From: Morella rubra
Taxonomy: Eukaryota > Streptophyta > Magnoliopsida > Fagales > Myricaceae
DNA length: 64,000 nt
Direction: 5' to 3'
NCBI GenBank assembly: GCA_003952965.2
Contig: CM025854.1
Coordinates: 706,730-770,729, forward strand
Positions 45,495 through 57,397 of the stretch are shown piece after piece. Below the pieces are notes generated by a model, which was not told the origin of the DNA, searched no databases, and saw only the letters and a program-made list of their open reading frames with translations. A program made the position numbers and the translations under genes. How positions within the stretch are numbered: the stretch's first letter is position 1; each line of letters begins with the position of its first letter.

Positions 45495-48400
45495 CGACAC
45501 AAGTAGAGCTATAAAGTAAGCTGGAAAAGAAAGGAACAAGGACAAAAAGTGGAGATAAAGACAATGTGAGGACCCAAAAAGAGGGTGTCTGCCGTCTGGA
45601 TTCTTGGATATATATACTGTGACCTTGTTATATATGTATTACATACTTAATAGTATATTAACTGGGTAGATTAACCTGGGATTACGTATCAACTATCAAG
45701 TATTTTCTACATGTATGACTATATAAGAGGTGGGTTTTCTTTGGTTTCCCGCACTGCAAAGACGGCGGGGTTCTATAAGTTTCATCTTCGTGAGAGGGAG
45801 ACTGCTGGTCTTTTTCATTTCACCGCGGTTTCTTCAGGTGCTTTTCATCACGTATCTCGCTCCCCAGTCTTCTGTGCTTTCTCTGTCCCGGTTGTGCGGT
45901 TTTCAAGAAAAAAGAAACGCATGTGATACCTGTGGTGTATTCGTTCGGGATCGTTCCTAATTAATGCAGAGGTACAATGTCGCGTTCTTCGAATTCTTTC
46001 ACACTTTCTTTCAAGGTTTACGAATTTTATTCCCTGTCAAAATTAAGAATATTCAGGAGAATAATAAGTACTACTAATTTTAATTTCAATTGTTTTTAAA
46101 ACTTTTGGAGCATTTTCCCTGTAAAGAGGATGTATGAAATTTTTTAACTAAATGCTCATTATGAAGCTGTTAGTGAATTGAAGCATCATTTAATACAATC
46201 TCTCACGCACATTAATGCTTTTGCACATTCATTTTTGTGTAAACAAACACTCTTAAAACATGAAATCTCTAATGCCATCCAAAAATTATCCAGATCACTG
46301 CCAAACAAATACTCTTAACACATGAAATCTCCCTTATTACTAAAATACTTCACTTAAAAAGCCAAGGAAGAAGTAGGAGTAGGAGCAGAGTTGGAAGTGG
46401 ATAAAAGGTGCACGGTTGTTAATAAAGAGAAAGAAGATGGTCTTTCCATGAAACGTAACTTTAGTCAATTAGGAAAAAGGAAAAAAAAAAAAAAAAAAAA
46501 AGGAAGAAAATATTCTCGAGGATCCTTTCAAGTACATGAACTCGGCATAAACATACCATTGCCGAAAGAGACAAAGAAAAGCACAAACCTACCATTACGT
46601 CCGGTCACACCAGCACCATTGCTTCCAACTGGAAAAGTGCAGGGGTTGCAGCCGTGCACGTATCAGTCAAATGGGTCAATCTTTTGACACAATAATTAAA
46701 TAGTGATTTCGATCTTTGACAGCAAACACAGCAGCATCGAACGATGACCTCCGAGATATTTTTCAATTCTTATGTCGAAGATCCGCTCCTTCTGCCTTCT
46801 GGTAAACATGCTTCGCTGGATGTTTGTTTTACAAATCAGTTTCCACCTGCGTTCATGGGGAAGAGAAATACATTGATGGGTATTTATTAACCGCTGAGAG
46901 ATTGGAAAGGTCAAAACTTCCTTGGACATGAGTAACGTGAGCTACAGCAGTCTTTAAAGAAAAATCAGACAACCTGTAACTATTCTTTTCAACTTAAGTA
47001 ACTCTGATAATTTAAACGTTTTGATCTATTCATTCAAATGTTTTCTTATATTTCTATAGTTAATTGTGTCTTACTTGTAAACTTGATAAAATTCGAACCA
47101 TTTGCTTAAAAAAATCAGAAAATTCTTAATAGTGTGAAAAATCATTTGCAATATGCTAGTCAACATCAGAACTCAGAAGTATCCCTTGTTGTAGTTTGAC
47201 CTGTAACATACAAGCTGTGTTCCCACTCCTGTTTTCTATGTTTTTATGTTTCAAACGTATCAATGGTAATTAATTCATCCACATAATTGGAGCCCATTCC
47301 TTAATGAAATATATGTTACCAAAAATTTGATTCCACTTGAATGGTACAGCGATCCATGCACTTGCATAGAACTCAAAGGTTAAAGGTAAAACGAAAACAG
47401 TAAACGGCGATTCAAAATACAAATAAAAGCCCGCATAATTTCGAATCAACAAGAGTGAAGAGTGAGATGATCATGGGTTGCAATAGCAACTCGACAGTAT
47501 ATAGAACCAAAAAAAAAGTACCATTAACAACTCCAGTTTGGTACTTTGGCTGCTTTATTAAGTAGTAAAGAACAAACAGCAGTGGGATTTAGGGTGGGCC
47601 TGGGTTGGGCGTCGTCAATGCGTATGATTTGAGATGATAACACTGGCCTGAGCGACCCGTAAATCAGTGGCTACATGCTGAAATCAAAGTAAGCGTGAAA
47701 CTCTTGTCCCCCTTGTGTGTTGCGCCATCTGTGACGTGTTGACATGATTTGTGATGATTATTTGCCATGCATAAATTGCTCTTTAGAATTTGGATAAAAG
47801 GAGTGCCGTCCAAAATGATGGCTGTAAATTGTAGCACAGTGACTTGCCGGCGTCGTGCCTAAGAAAAAGTGATCGGGAAAGAGTCGAATTCTCTCCTGGA
47901 GCAGCAAATCAAGCTCTTCCGAGTCTTCTTCATATTAACTTTGTAATTATGGGTCCGTGGATACTTGAGCGAAAGAAAAGTATACCTAACTACCATAGCA
48001 ATCAACGTGGTTTGACTTACCCGAGCTTTTAGAACCAGCTGTTCTTATGTTTGACGTTACTTTTTTCTTTTCTTTTTTTGTCTTCATTGAGGCTTATTTA
48101 TCTGTTTTATTTGTTCTTTCTGTTTTTCCAGGTTTCTATTGTTTACTCATCGTGATGAATAATTTATAAACAAGAGTATTGCGTCAATGTTTCTTGATCT
48201 GTTTTTCCAGATCAAACTGACTAATAGAAGCAGCTCTAATGCCCAAAGAAGTTCTTAAAAGGTTTAGAGATTACGAAAGTTAATTAGGCAAAAGATAACA
48301 GGCAATGTGTTATGTGTCCCGTGCATTAAATTTTGTTTTTTGGGTCAGTAAAAACTTCGTACACAGACCTGACATTATCTCTACACTAAGATCTAGGAAA

Positions 48401-51295
48401 GGAAAATCTCTGAATGAATATAATAAGAGGGTCAAGGGGAAACTCGACCTGAAGATTGAAGAAGGCGAGGGATGACAAAGTGGAAAGACAACTAACTGGT
48501 TGAAAGACTGGAAGTGGATAGTCACAAATGAACTAAGGGCGTGTTTTCACGTCGGGCTGCGAGGACGTGAGAGTAGCACAACGGGATAGGGATAGGGATA
48601 GGGATAGGGGAGGTAGGCGTGGGTCCCGACAGAGACAGAGACAGGGCCGTCCTTTTTGACCAGAAGAAGAAGAAAGAATGGAAAAGATGCAGAGTGCGAG
48701 GGAAGAAAGGCATGCTCACGTCTAATCAACGATTCTCGATGACGGAATATAACTGAAACATCTTTTCGCAAAGTACAACTTCCCCCCTGTTTGGGGTTTC
48801 CTATATGGCTGTAGCCTGTAGCTTGTAGCCCACTCCTGCTACGTCCGTTACCCTCATAAAGACATACACTCAGATGCGTCCTCAGAGGGAGAGACACACA
48901 GAGAGGTGGCTTTAGGCTTCAGCCAACTTCTCCATTAGGGTTTTAATACATACAAATGTCAAAGTACAGTCCTGGGACACGTTCGTTTTCAACATTTTTG
49001 TAGGATTTGAATCCTACTTTTATTTTTACAATCAAACATCATAACATACACGCATTTTTATACAACTTTATTACTTTTTCTACACACACCAAACAAACGA
49101 TTTAAATAATATTCACAAACTATCAGAATCCTAAAAAAAACATGAAAACGAACATGTCCCTGGCAGATGTAGCAACTTGCGCTGTAACAAATTAATATGG
49201 CACTGTCGACTTCGGCGGAGAATAGTCGATGGAGTACATTTCGGTTGGAGAAAAGTCGAACAAAAGATGTTGGAGAGATAAAAAAAAAAAATCGGAAACT
49301 CAAAATTTTATATCAATAAATAATTTTTTAAAATTTTCTATCTTTATTAAATTATCAATTTTTATTCTAAATAAAAAATATATTTATTCTAATTATCTCT
49401 CTTCATTTTTTACCAACCTGAAACTTCAAAATTTTTACAAACAAACAATAAGTAATGTTTGGTTTGTAAAAAATTGTAAAATTTTTAGATTTTGATAAAA
49501 TTGTGAATATTTATGTAGATTGAAGTTTTATAAGTTTTTTTGTAAAAGTTGGTGAAAAGTTTTAAAAATATTTAATTTTTGTTAAAGTTTGTAAAAATGT
49601 GTAGAGAAGATGATTAGATGTAATTGTTTAATAAAAAGTATTAAAATTAGGTGAAAAAGTATGGAGAAAGAATATTTGTTATTGATGAAGTAATTTTTAA
49701 CGGGCCTATTTACAAGAATCCACTGGGCCAAAAGCCTAAGGGATCTAGACTTGAAATCCAGTATATGGGGGGGTTGAAAGATCCAGGATCTCCTTTCTTT
49801 CTCTTGCAAGCAAAATAATACGCTAGAACTCATAGTCCTTCCCGTAGAGAGATTTCTCCGATGCTATTGTCAATTATTGTCATCTCTTTTATCTTTTTCT
49901 CAGTTTTTTGTCTTTAGTGAGAGTTGTTAAAGAGAAAGAACTGCATAACTTTTATTGCTCCTTGCTTTCTTTATTTATTATTTTTCTTTCCATCGCAGGG
50001 CAAAGTATTTTGGGCCTTGGCCCAAGTTCCTTTTCTTTGAATATTGGTCCTTTTTCACTTCACTGCTCCTTATTCTTGTTAACGATGTATGACCCACTTT
50101 TTTCCTTACTTTTCTCTTATTGGTCTACAGCAAGGCTGCTTCTATTTATATATTTAATGACGATATTTTATTCTTTATAGTATCCAGGGTGTCAGGAAAA
50201 TCAGATGATTAAATCCCCCTAGGCCTTACTTTTCATATGTGACACGATCTTTATTTAAGAGGGCTGTCGGTTTTGCTACAGGGGCTGACCCTTGATTCGA
50301 GAAGAATCTTATACACTCATGGGCAAGCTTGGGCTTCTTCTCTTATAAGGCATCTGCGGGCTTTTTTTGGTTTTGAAAAATCTATCTCCATCAGTTATAA
50401 TTTTTTTTGAAAAAGTATTGAAGTTTGTGTGAAAAGTTGTTAGAGATTGTGTAAAAAGTATTAGTGTTTGTGTAGGAATTTATGAGATTTAGATGTTTGT
50501 TTTATAAATTTTTTGTATGTGTAGGTATTGGGCTTGCAAGTTTCTCAAATGCAAGTCTTCAATTAGTGAGAGGGAATGATTTTAAATGAATTGTTTATGT
50601 TTAATAACACAAAATTATTTAATAGAAATGAGATTATTTGATATTTTTATTAAATTAAAATTTTAGTTATGAATAGCCAAAATTTTGGAAGCAAACAGAT
50701 GAAATGAGATTTTTTCAAAATTGTGGCTTGTAGAACTCAATGAAAAATTGAAAAGAAATAATTTGAGTAAATTTTTTATATTTATTATAATAAAAATGAG
50801 ATAATTTGATGAATAGAGATTATTTTCTTGACAATCTGCTAGACGTTTAAGCGCACATGGCTATGACATGCAGTCTTCCTTTGCAATTTGTCCGCTTAGA
50901 CAGATTGGGTGGCATGGAAAGAACACAAAAATTGTTAGCCTGTCTGACCAGCGTGGTAACCAACCATCCACAAACCGCTTATATTCGGATTTTCAATTTG
51001 CTTCATTTTGTTGAAATTCTACAAACAATTACACTCAGTTATTTTTGAGAAGCAAGTCAAATCAAATACTCTTTGACAATCCTATGCATTCTTCTGAAGG
51101 AACACCCTTACTCTGCACCCCATTACAAAAATTGCATCGAGCAAAACATGTGTTGAGAAACAGAATGGGAAAACGATTCAGACACCTTGGTCTGAATCTT
51201 TTCTCAAAGAAACGTACCTAAGAGAAACAAGCAATTATAAAAGATGTGTTCTTCGATAGAAATAATGGAATAGAGTGTTCTTTGCCACTCATGTC
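45495..51295. other. Mirror of the G6PD1-SAP intergenic region
   Basis: Reverse complement of about 18478-24318, with the MITE at 48974-49160 and the ATAGGG microsatellite near 48586-48609. The AT-rich segment 49290-49430 is free of the poly-A tract that corrupts the left arm at 20340-20445. No gene was recognised. Confidence 0.5.
48974..49160. mobile_element. MITE-like element, right-arm copy (187 bp)
   Basis: Both termini are complete here: GGGACACGTTCGTTTTCA at 48974 and, at the other end, TGAAAACGAACATGTCCC ending 49160. It is 36 bp shorter than the left-arm copy and lacks the internal partial duplication. Confidence 0.6.
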
Positions 51296-54233
51296 TCAGT
51301 CACCACTAAGATCTCCCCATCGAACATTGTGTTTCGCAGAAAGATAATGTGCTCCAACCGGTCCTCTACTACCATATGGATAGAGCTCTGGAACAATCTT
51401 CTTTTCTTCAAGTTCGTTCAACAAGGGTGTGAATAGTGCCCAAGCAGCATTAAGCTCATCACTTCTAATAAACAACCTTCGCTCCCCCTCTATTGCATCT
51501 AATAGTAGCCGCTCATATGCATCTGGTATTTCTCTTGGATACCTGCACATTGGAATCCAAGTCATATGGCTTTGCAGGAACTTCAAAATCCATGGTGTGA
51601 GATTGATGCTTCAAGCTTGTAGCACCATTCTCAGACAGATACAGAGGAACTTCAAAATCCATGGTGTGAGATTGATGCATCAAGCTTGTAGCACCTTTCT
51701 CAGACAGATCTATTCTGTATCCTTTGCTTCACAATGGCAACCGTCAAGTCATCAAACATGATCCGTGTTCCCTAATTTTACTTTGTATGGGTTCACCACA
51801 AAATCCTGTCTAAGAACATGTCTAAAGACGAGGACTTGATTCAAAGAATGACTAAGATCAAATGATGAGATATATGGATTATGAAAATGAAGTGAATGGG
51901 CAACGCAGTAACTTTGAATTGCAAAAGTGAAGGTAAATCTACTGTAACACAGGACAATACTTCTCTTCGGACCTCCTTAATTAAGGTCTTGAAAGTGGAA
52001 AAACTTACTATGGAAATCCTGTTCTGTTAACCAGTGCGTCTATTGGGCACTAAAATATTCAACAAAACGTCTGTTATGATTCTCATACCTAGATCGATAA
52101 AGCAAATTTAGGTCACTGCGGTCTAATCTCATTCCAAGACCAGGAACTTTATTGTTGATCTTCAAATATATGGCTTCATCAGGTTGTACTCGAAGAACAA
52201 GCTCGTTTGTAGCCTTATCTAAGTCAGTTCCAAAGTTTCGCTTGTACAAGTTCCCTGGGACATGTCTGAACTGAACTCTGATCTCTGCTCTGGAGTACCA
52301 TTGCAACAACAATTTCAGACCATTCCATTACTAAATCTCAACCACATACCAGGGCATACTCAATAGATTCTCATCAAGAATAAATTTTACCTACCGCCTG
52401 GTATGGAGAGCCTTGCCAGCTTTCATCAGGAAAGGGACCCCATCCCATCTGGCATTATGTATAAAGAGAGCTGCTGCTGCAAAAGTTGGAGTGAGGCTGT
52501 CATTTGGCACGGTTGGATCATCTGTATAAGCAGGATATGATTTTCCGCCCTTGCTGTGGCCCTTGTACTGACCAATGACTACATCTTCAAGCCGCAGCGG
52601 TCTCATTGACCTCAGGACCTTAACCTGAATCAAGGCCATGATTGCTGGTCACTATTACAATCCCCTCACAATTGAGCCATTCTCACTTTCATAAGATCCT
52701 TTTGGAAAATTGGAAACTTCTTCTACATTTGTTTGACTTCAACAAAGAGAAAAGGGCTGCCTGATCCCGTGCGGCCTGGGGGCAAAGAAGAGGAGGGGGG
52801 GAATAATGGTGGAGTGCTATAGCGGGAACTAGTTTTCAACTGATTTGTAGCTAGGTTTGCAAAAAGCTAGCGCTAGTATGAAAGGAAAGTACCTTTTCAT
52901 TCCTGATATCCTCAGCATCTAAGCTGACAGGAGTCTCCATTGCAAAGTGCTAGTTGCAGAAGATGATTTTGCAGAAGATATATAATATCTCGTATAATTC
53001 CATAATATATCAAATATCTGAAGACAGAAAAAAAAAAAAAAAAAGCAGTCGTCATGTTCCTTAAAAAGGATAATATTATATCACTTTTTATTTCTTGTAT
53101 CATCAGCCAACATATGAGCTCACCCCCCTCGTCCTTCTGTACCAAAATCTTCAGAAAATATCAATTGTACATTGCGAATGTAGTTCCTTGACCACAGAGG
53201 CTCAAAAACAAGATTTGAGAAGCGAAGCACTGAGAGATTCTCAACAAGCTCCTTCCCCAAGTAATGGTCAATCCTGAAAATTTTCAAGAATAACAAGATT
53301 TCTTAACTATCTCTATATGCACGAATTGTCAAAAAGTGCTAAATAAAAATGTACCTAAATATTTGGTCTTCAGTAAGGTACTGCTTTAAGCATCTTGTAA
53401 GCTCACCGGATGACTTCGAATCACGCCCAAATGGCTTTTCAACAATGACCCTTGTCCACCCTTTTGCTGAAGAAGCTCTGAGGCTAGCACATTTCACGAC
53501 ATCGACAAATATGTTTGGAGGTATTGACAAGTAAAATAACCTATTCGATAGTTTTCCAGCCTAAAACAGACCACAACCACCAGGCTATTCGTCACAAACT
53601 CCACAAACCAGTAGAGCCCTCAGAACAAGCACACTTTACTTCTTGCTCTTCCAAGTCTAACTGCAGCTACCTAATCGCAAAGTTGCTTACTCTCAGGTCA
53701 TAGCAACGGATCAAGCCTACATATACGCTTTTAAAGTCGTTTCACTCGACCAATAATCCGTTATAAGAAAGACGCTGCGAAACAACCCCAGAAACAAACT
53801 TGTTTCTTTCGCCAACTAGGTCGAAAATCCGGACCACCGCGTTATAATGGACTATTATTGGTCGCTCTGGTCTCTCCTCTATGTTCTCGTTCTTGCTCTT
53901 TCCTCAGGTTAGGGCAGGAACTTCGCGTATTCAATCAGCAAATCACTCAGCTGCCTCCTAACCGATACTTTTCAATCAATTTTACGACTCTTGTAATGTC
54001 TATTCTTCCTAAGCACTCAGTAGAGTTTAGTTTACAGTTGATACAGACAGATAATATATAGAATGAAAAAGGATCTACATCTAGTCTCAAAAGTAGAAAC
54101 ATCACCTCTTACTCTTCCTCAGCTTGCATGTTAATTCTGCCCAAATGCTCCTCAGAAAATATACTTCCGATCGGGTTCAAAAACGCATCTCTTTCAAGCA
54201 ACTGAAATCCATTTTTTGTCAGCGCCATTTGCC
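51296..54233 (-). pseudogene. G6PD1: G6PD1 partial copy, exons 4-10, right arm
   Basis: Mirror of the G6PD1 3' portion: exon 10 51296-51542, exon 9 52089-52289, exon 8 52395-52624, exon 7 52893-53017, exon 6 53124-53273, exon 5 53355-53560, and a corrupted exon 4 near 54107-54233. Exons 1-3 are absent because the N gap intervenes. Exons 8-10 read identically to the left arm. Exon 7 has small insertions and substitutions (125 nt instead of 121) that break the frame, and exon 4 is full of insertions. The pattern of decay toward the contig end fits uncorrected sequence, not evolutionary decay. As written it cannot encode an enzyme. Confidence 0.85.
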
Positions 54234-54249
54234 CTGTAAATTGTTGCCC
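53580..54249. other. Error-rich tail of the right arm
   Basis: Up to about 53579 the right arm matches the left almost base for base. From there on the mirror of about 15657-16200 is still recognisable but carries an insertion or substitution every few bases, including in G6PD1 exon 4. The sharp switch points to an unpolished single-read contig end. Confidence 0.8.
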
Positions 54250-55249
54250 NNNNNNNNNNNNNNNNNNNNNNNNNNNNNNNNNNNNNNNNNNNNNNNNNNN
54301 NNNNNNNNNNNNNNNNNNNNNNNNNNNNNNNNNNNNNNNNNNNNNNNNNNNNNNNNNNNNNNNNNNNNNNNNNNNNNNNNNNNNNNNNNNNNNNNNNNNN
54401 NNNNNNNNNNNNNNNNNNNNNNNNNNNNNNNNNNNNNNNNNNNNNNNNNNNNNNNNNNNNNNNNNNNNNNNNNNNNNNNNNNNNNNNNNNNNNNNNNNNN
54501 NNNNNNNNNNNNNNNNNNNNNNNNNNNNNNNNNNNNNNNNNNNNNNNNNNNNNNNNNNNNNNNNNNNNNNNNNNNNNNNNNNNNNNNNNNNNNNNNNNNN
54601 NNNNNNNNNNNNNNNNNNNNNNNNNNNNNNNNNNNNNNNNNNNNNNNNNNNNNNNNNNNNNNNNNNNNNNNNNNNNNNNNNNNNNNNNNNNNNNNNNNNN
54701 NNNNNNNNNNNNNNNNNNNNNNNNNNNNNNNNNNNNNNNNNNNNNNNNNNNNNNNNNNNNNNNNNNNNNNNNNNNNNNNNNNNNNNNNNNNNNNNNNNNN
54801 NNNNNNNNNNNNNNNNNNNNNNNNNNNNNNNNNNNNNNNNNNNNNNNNNNNNNNNNNNNNNNNNNNNNNNNNNNNNNNNNNNNNNNNNNNNNNNNNNNNN
54901 NNNNNNNNNNNNNNNNNNNNNNNNNNNNNNNNNNNNNNNNNNNNNNNNNNNNNNNNNNNNNNNNNNNNNNNNNNNNNNNNNNNNNNNNNNNNNNNNNNNN
55001 NNNNNNNNNNNNNNNNNNNNNNNNNNNNNNNNNNNNNNNNNNNNNNNNNNNNNNNNNNNNNNNNNNNNNNNNNNNNNNNNNNNNNNNNNNNNNNNNNNNN
55101 NNNNNNNNNNNNNNNNNNNNNNNNNNNNNNNNNNNNNNNNNNNNNNNNNNNNNNNNNNNNNNNNNNNNNNNNNNNNNNNNNNNNNNNNNNNNNNNNNNNN
55201 NNNNNNNNNNNNNNNNNNNNNNNNNNNNNNNNNNNNNNNNNNNNNNNNN
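54250..55249. other. Assembly gap, 1000 N
   Basis: Exactly 1000 Ns, a round number typical of a scaffold gap of nominal size. True length and content are unknown. Sequence on the two sides should not be assumed contiguous. Confidence 0.99.
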
Positions 55250-55925
55250 CAAGAGCCCTATCCCTTGAACCCTGATCCCTAAACCCGAAAATCATAACCC
55301 TGAACCCTTAACCCCATAAACCTGAACACTGAACCCTGCACTGCACATACCAAGGCATACAACTCCTCATAGGTGGACAGTAAACTCTAAAACCCTAAAC
55401 CCTAATACGCTTAACCCTTAAACCTTTATAACCATTGACCGTATTCCCTAAACACTAAAAACTAAACCATAAATGGTAAACACTAAACCCTTAAACCCCT
55501 AAAACCCTTTGTCTTATACCCTATGCCCAAAACACTAAAAATTAAACCATAAACGGTAAACACTAAGCCCTTGAACCCCTAAAACCATATATCCTTTACC
55601 CTATGCCCATAAAACCCCTATAACCCTAATACGCTTAACCCTTAAACCTTTATAACCATTGACTGTATTCCCTAAACACTAAAAACTAAACCATAAATGG
55701 TAAACACTAAACCCTTAAACCCCTAAAACCCTTTGTCTTATACCCTATGCCCAAAACACTAAAAATTAAAACATAAACGGTAAACACTAAGCCCTTGAAC
55801 CCCTAAAACCATATATCCTATACCCTATGCCCTATGCCCTAAATACTAAACCCTAAATGGTACACACTAAGCCCTTAAGCCCCTAAAACCCTATACCTTA
55901 TGCTCTCTACCTTATACCCTAAACA
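55250..55925 (+). repeat. Degenerate telomere-like (CCCTAAA-type) repeats
   Basis: Many variants of the plant telomere unit (CCCTAAA, CCCTGAA, CCCTTAA, CCCTATG) without a long perfect run. A higher-order tandem unit is visible: the phrase CCTAATACGCTTAACC recurs at 55401 and 55625, giving a period of 224 bp with a few substitutions between copies. This is an interstitial or subtelomere-type degenerate array cut by the gap, not a functional telomere. Confidence 0.8.
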
Positions 55926-56574
55926 TGTCAACTCCGTTTATTTCGTTATAATCTCATTTATAAAAAGTATTTTCTTCACTTTCATAGGTTTTAAGACTCT
56001 TTTTAAGTATAATCAGCCGAATTTAGATTCGTTCCACATGAAAATACAAGCTATCTTTCCATCGAGTTAAATGTTTTTGTCACTTGAAATTTAACTTTCT
56101 CTATCCTTAAAAGTTTTCTCTCTCAAACAAAATCAATCCAAAAAATTCGCTATTTTATGTATAATTTTAAATACTTTATTTCTCTGAAAAGAAAATATTT
56201 TTTTTGAAAATATTTTTTTATAAAATAATTCAGTTTTTGGAAAACATATATTTTTTAACTATAATTTAATTTGTTTATTTAAATATATTTTAAGAAGAAA
56301 TTTATTGTTCAATTTTTACATAAATTATTTTAAATTGATATTAAAAGTAAATTTTACTAGTCATATGAAATTACATGTACTTTGGTTTTCATTAAAAAAC
56401 ATGTTTTGAGGTGCAACCAAAAATTAATTTATTGAAATAAAATTGACTTAACTTTTCATTATAAACAACTTTCCGCAAAATCAAACACCCTGAACAAAAG
56501 AAAAGGAAATAGAACTGAGAACAAAGTACTGTCATTCCCAAACCCTAAAAGAAAGAACTTCCGTTGGGAGTCTG
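55926..56574. other. AT-rich DNA and promoter region of the RRM gene
   Basis: Low-complexity AT-rich sequence without coding signal. The last 100 bp probably contain the transcription start of the RRM gene. Confidence 0.4.
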
Positions 56575-56715
56575 ATGCTCCGTGCCTCTAAGAGAGCAGC
56601 CGAGTCTCTGAGAGAATTGTCATTGCTACTGCCCCAAACCCTTCCGAATTTTCCCATCAGAACCCAGGAGTTAGGTTTTGCTAATTGGGAAGTTGTCGGT
56701 GGGGCTCTCTTTTGA
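56575..56715 (+). other. 46-codon ORF in the leader of the RRM gene
   Basis: ATG at 56575 opens a 46-codon frame ending TGA at 56713-56715, 20 bp before the proposed RRM start. The peptide begins MLRASKRAAESLRELSLLLP, and its N-terminus is basic and amphipathic, like a mitochondrial presequence. It could be a uORF controlling the RRM gene, the first exon of another small protein, or chance. The amino-acid composition looks coding-like, but no family was recognised. Confidence 0.3.
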
Positions 56716-56735
56716 AAGAACCTCACGGCAACACT

Positions 56736-57397
56736 ATGGTAAATAGCAATACAAAACGCAGCATTTCGCTTGCTTTTAATTTTTATCTGTATTTTTTTTG
56801 TTTCGGTTACTTGATTGTATTTAGGCAATTGAGTTCATAGAAAGCGGAAGCGAGTCGCTCAGCATTTGTGCTCCAAAGAAAGGCTGCATTATGAATATTT
56901 AGGGTTCTTAGACATGTTTAGTTCTCGAATTAATTGGTTCACCGGGCAGCCGAAAATACCTGATCACACCCACCTTGCCATATTTCACGTCCTTTTATGT
57001 TACGAATGCGGTTAAAACATATGATATGATATGTTATTGAGAGCAGCTTTTGTGTTTTTTCGTGTTGATATTTTAGTCGGGCCAAGGAGAGCGGGACCGA
57101 TTCCGAAGGGATTACCACCCTTCGCGGTTCGAAGACAAGATTGGCAGCCGTAACTCCAGTAACAACAATCCGCCCTCCAGACGCCTCTGGGTGGGGAACC
57201 TTTCACACGGCATTCTTGAACAGGATCTCACGCATCATTTCTTACCGTTTGGAGAGCTCGAAAGCGTTGCTTTCCAGCCTGGTCGTAGCTATGCATTCCT
57301 TAATTTCAAGAGGGCAGATGATGCGTTTGCTGCCATCAAGGCACTTCAAGGTTTCCCCATTGCGGGCAACCCACTTAGAATTGAGTTTACCAAGGCG
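56736..57397 (+). CDS. RRM protein, SPEN/FPA-like (At4g12640-like), 5' part only
   Basis: The clear exon is 57077-57397 (acceptor TATTTTAG, donor GCG|GTTAGT), 107 codons. After a basic, Ser/Asn-rich lead it carries an RRM: RNP2 LWVGNLSHGI, then LEQDLTHHFLPFGELESVAF, RNP1 GRSYAFLNF, and LRIEFTKA. The closest remembered relative is Arabidopsis At4g12640 (LWVGNLPHGILE..., FQPGRSYAFVNF), a relative of the flowering regulator FPA with several RRMs and a SPOC domain. The best start is an exon whose coding part is only ATG (56736-56738) followed directly by GTAAAT, spliced to TCG at 57077 (MSGQGERDRFRR). The second RRM and the SPOC domain were not found downstream; they may lie beyond the window, or the gene is truncated. 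Confidence 0.7.

Larger units (their letters stand above)
35940..54249 (-). repeat. Right arm of giant inverted repeat (about 18.3 kb)
   Basis: Reverse complement of about 15657-33870. Near-identical from about 36000 to 53579, then abruptly error-rich to the N gap at 54250. Differences from the left arm include one C in SAP exon 1, a clean AT-rich sequence where the left arm has poly-A, a 36-bp shorter MITE, a disrupted G6PD1 exon 7, and scattered single-base indels. Confidence 0.95.

Noticed and set aside
15657..54249. Giant palindrome as a transposon with long terminal inverted repeats or a Y-type ampliconic palindrome
   Set aside because: The arms carry ordinary single-copy genes and start in the middle of G6PD1. 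There is no transposase, no target duplication, and the ends coincide with a gap. Artefact explains more of the evidence.
54124..55295. Open frames of 350-380 residues across the gap
   Set aside because: They consist almost entirely of undetermined residues from the 1000 Ns.
55250..55925. A true telomere end
   Set aside because: The repeats are degenerate, have a 224-bp higher-order unit and are followed by unique gene-bearing sequence.
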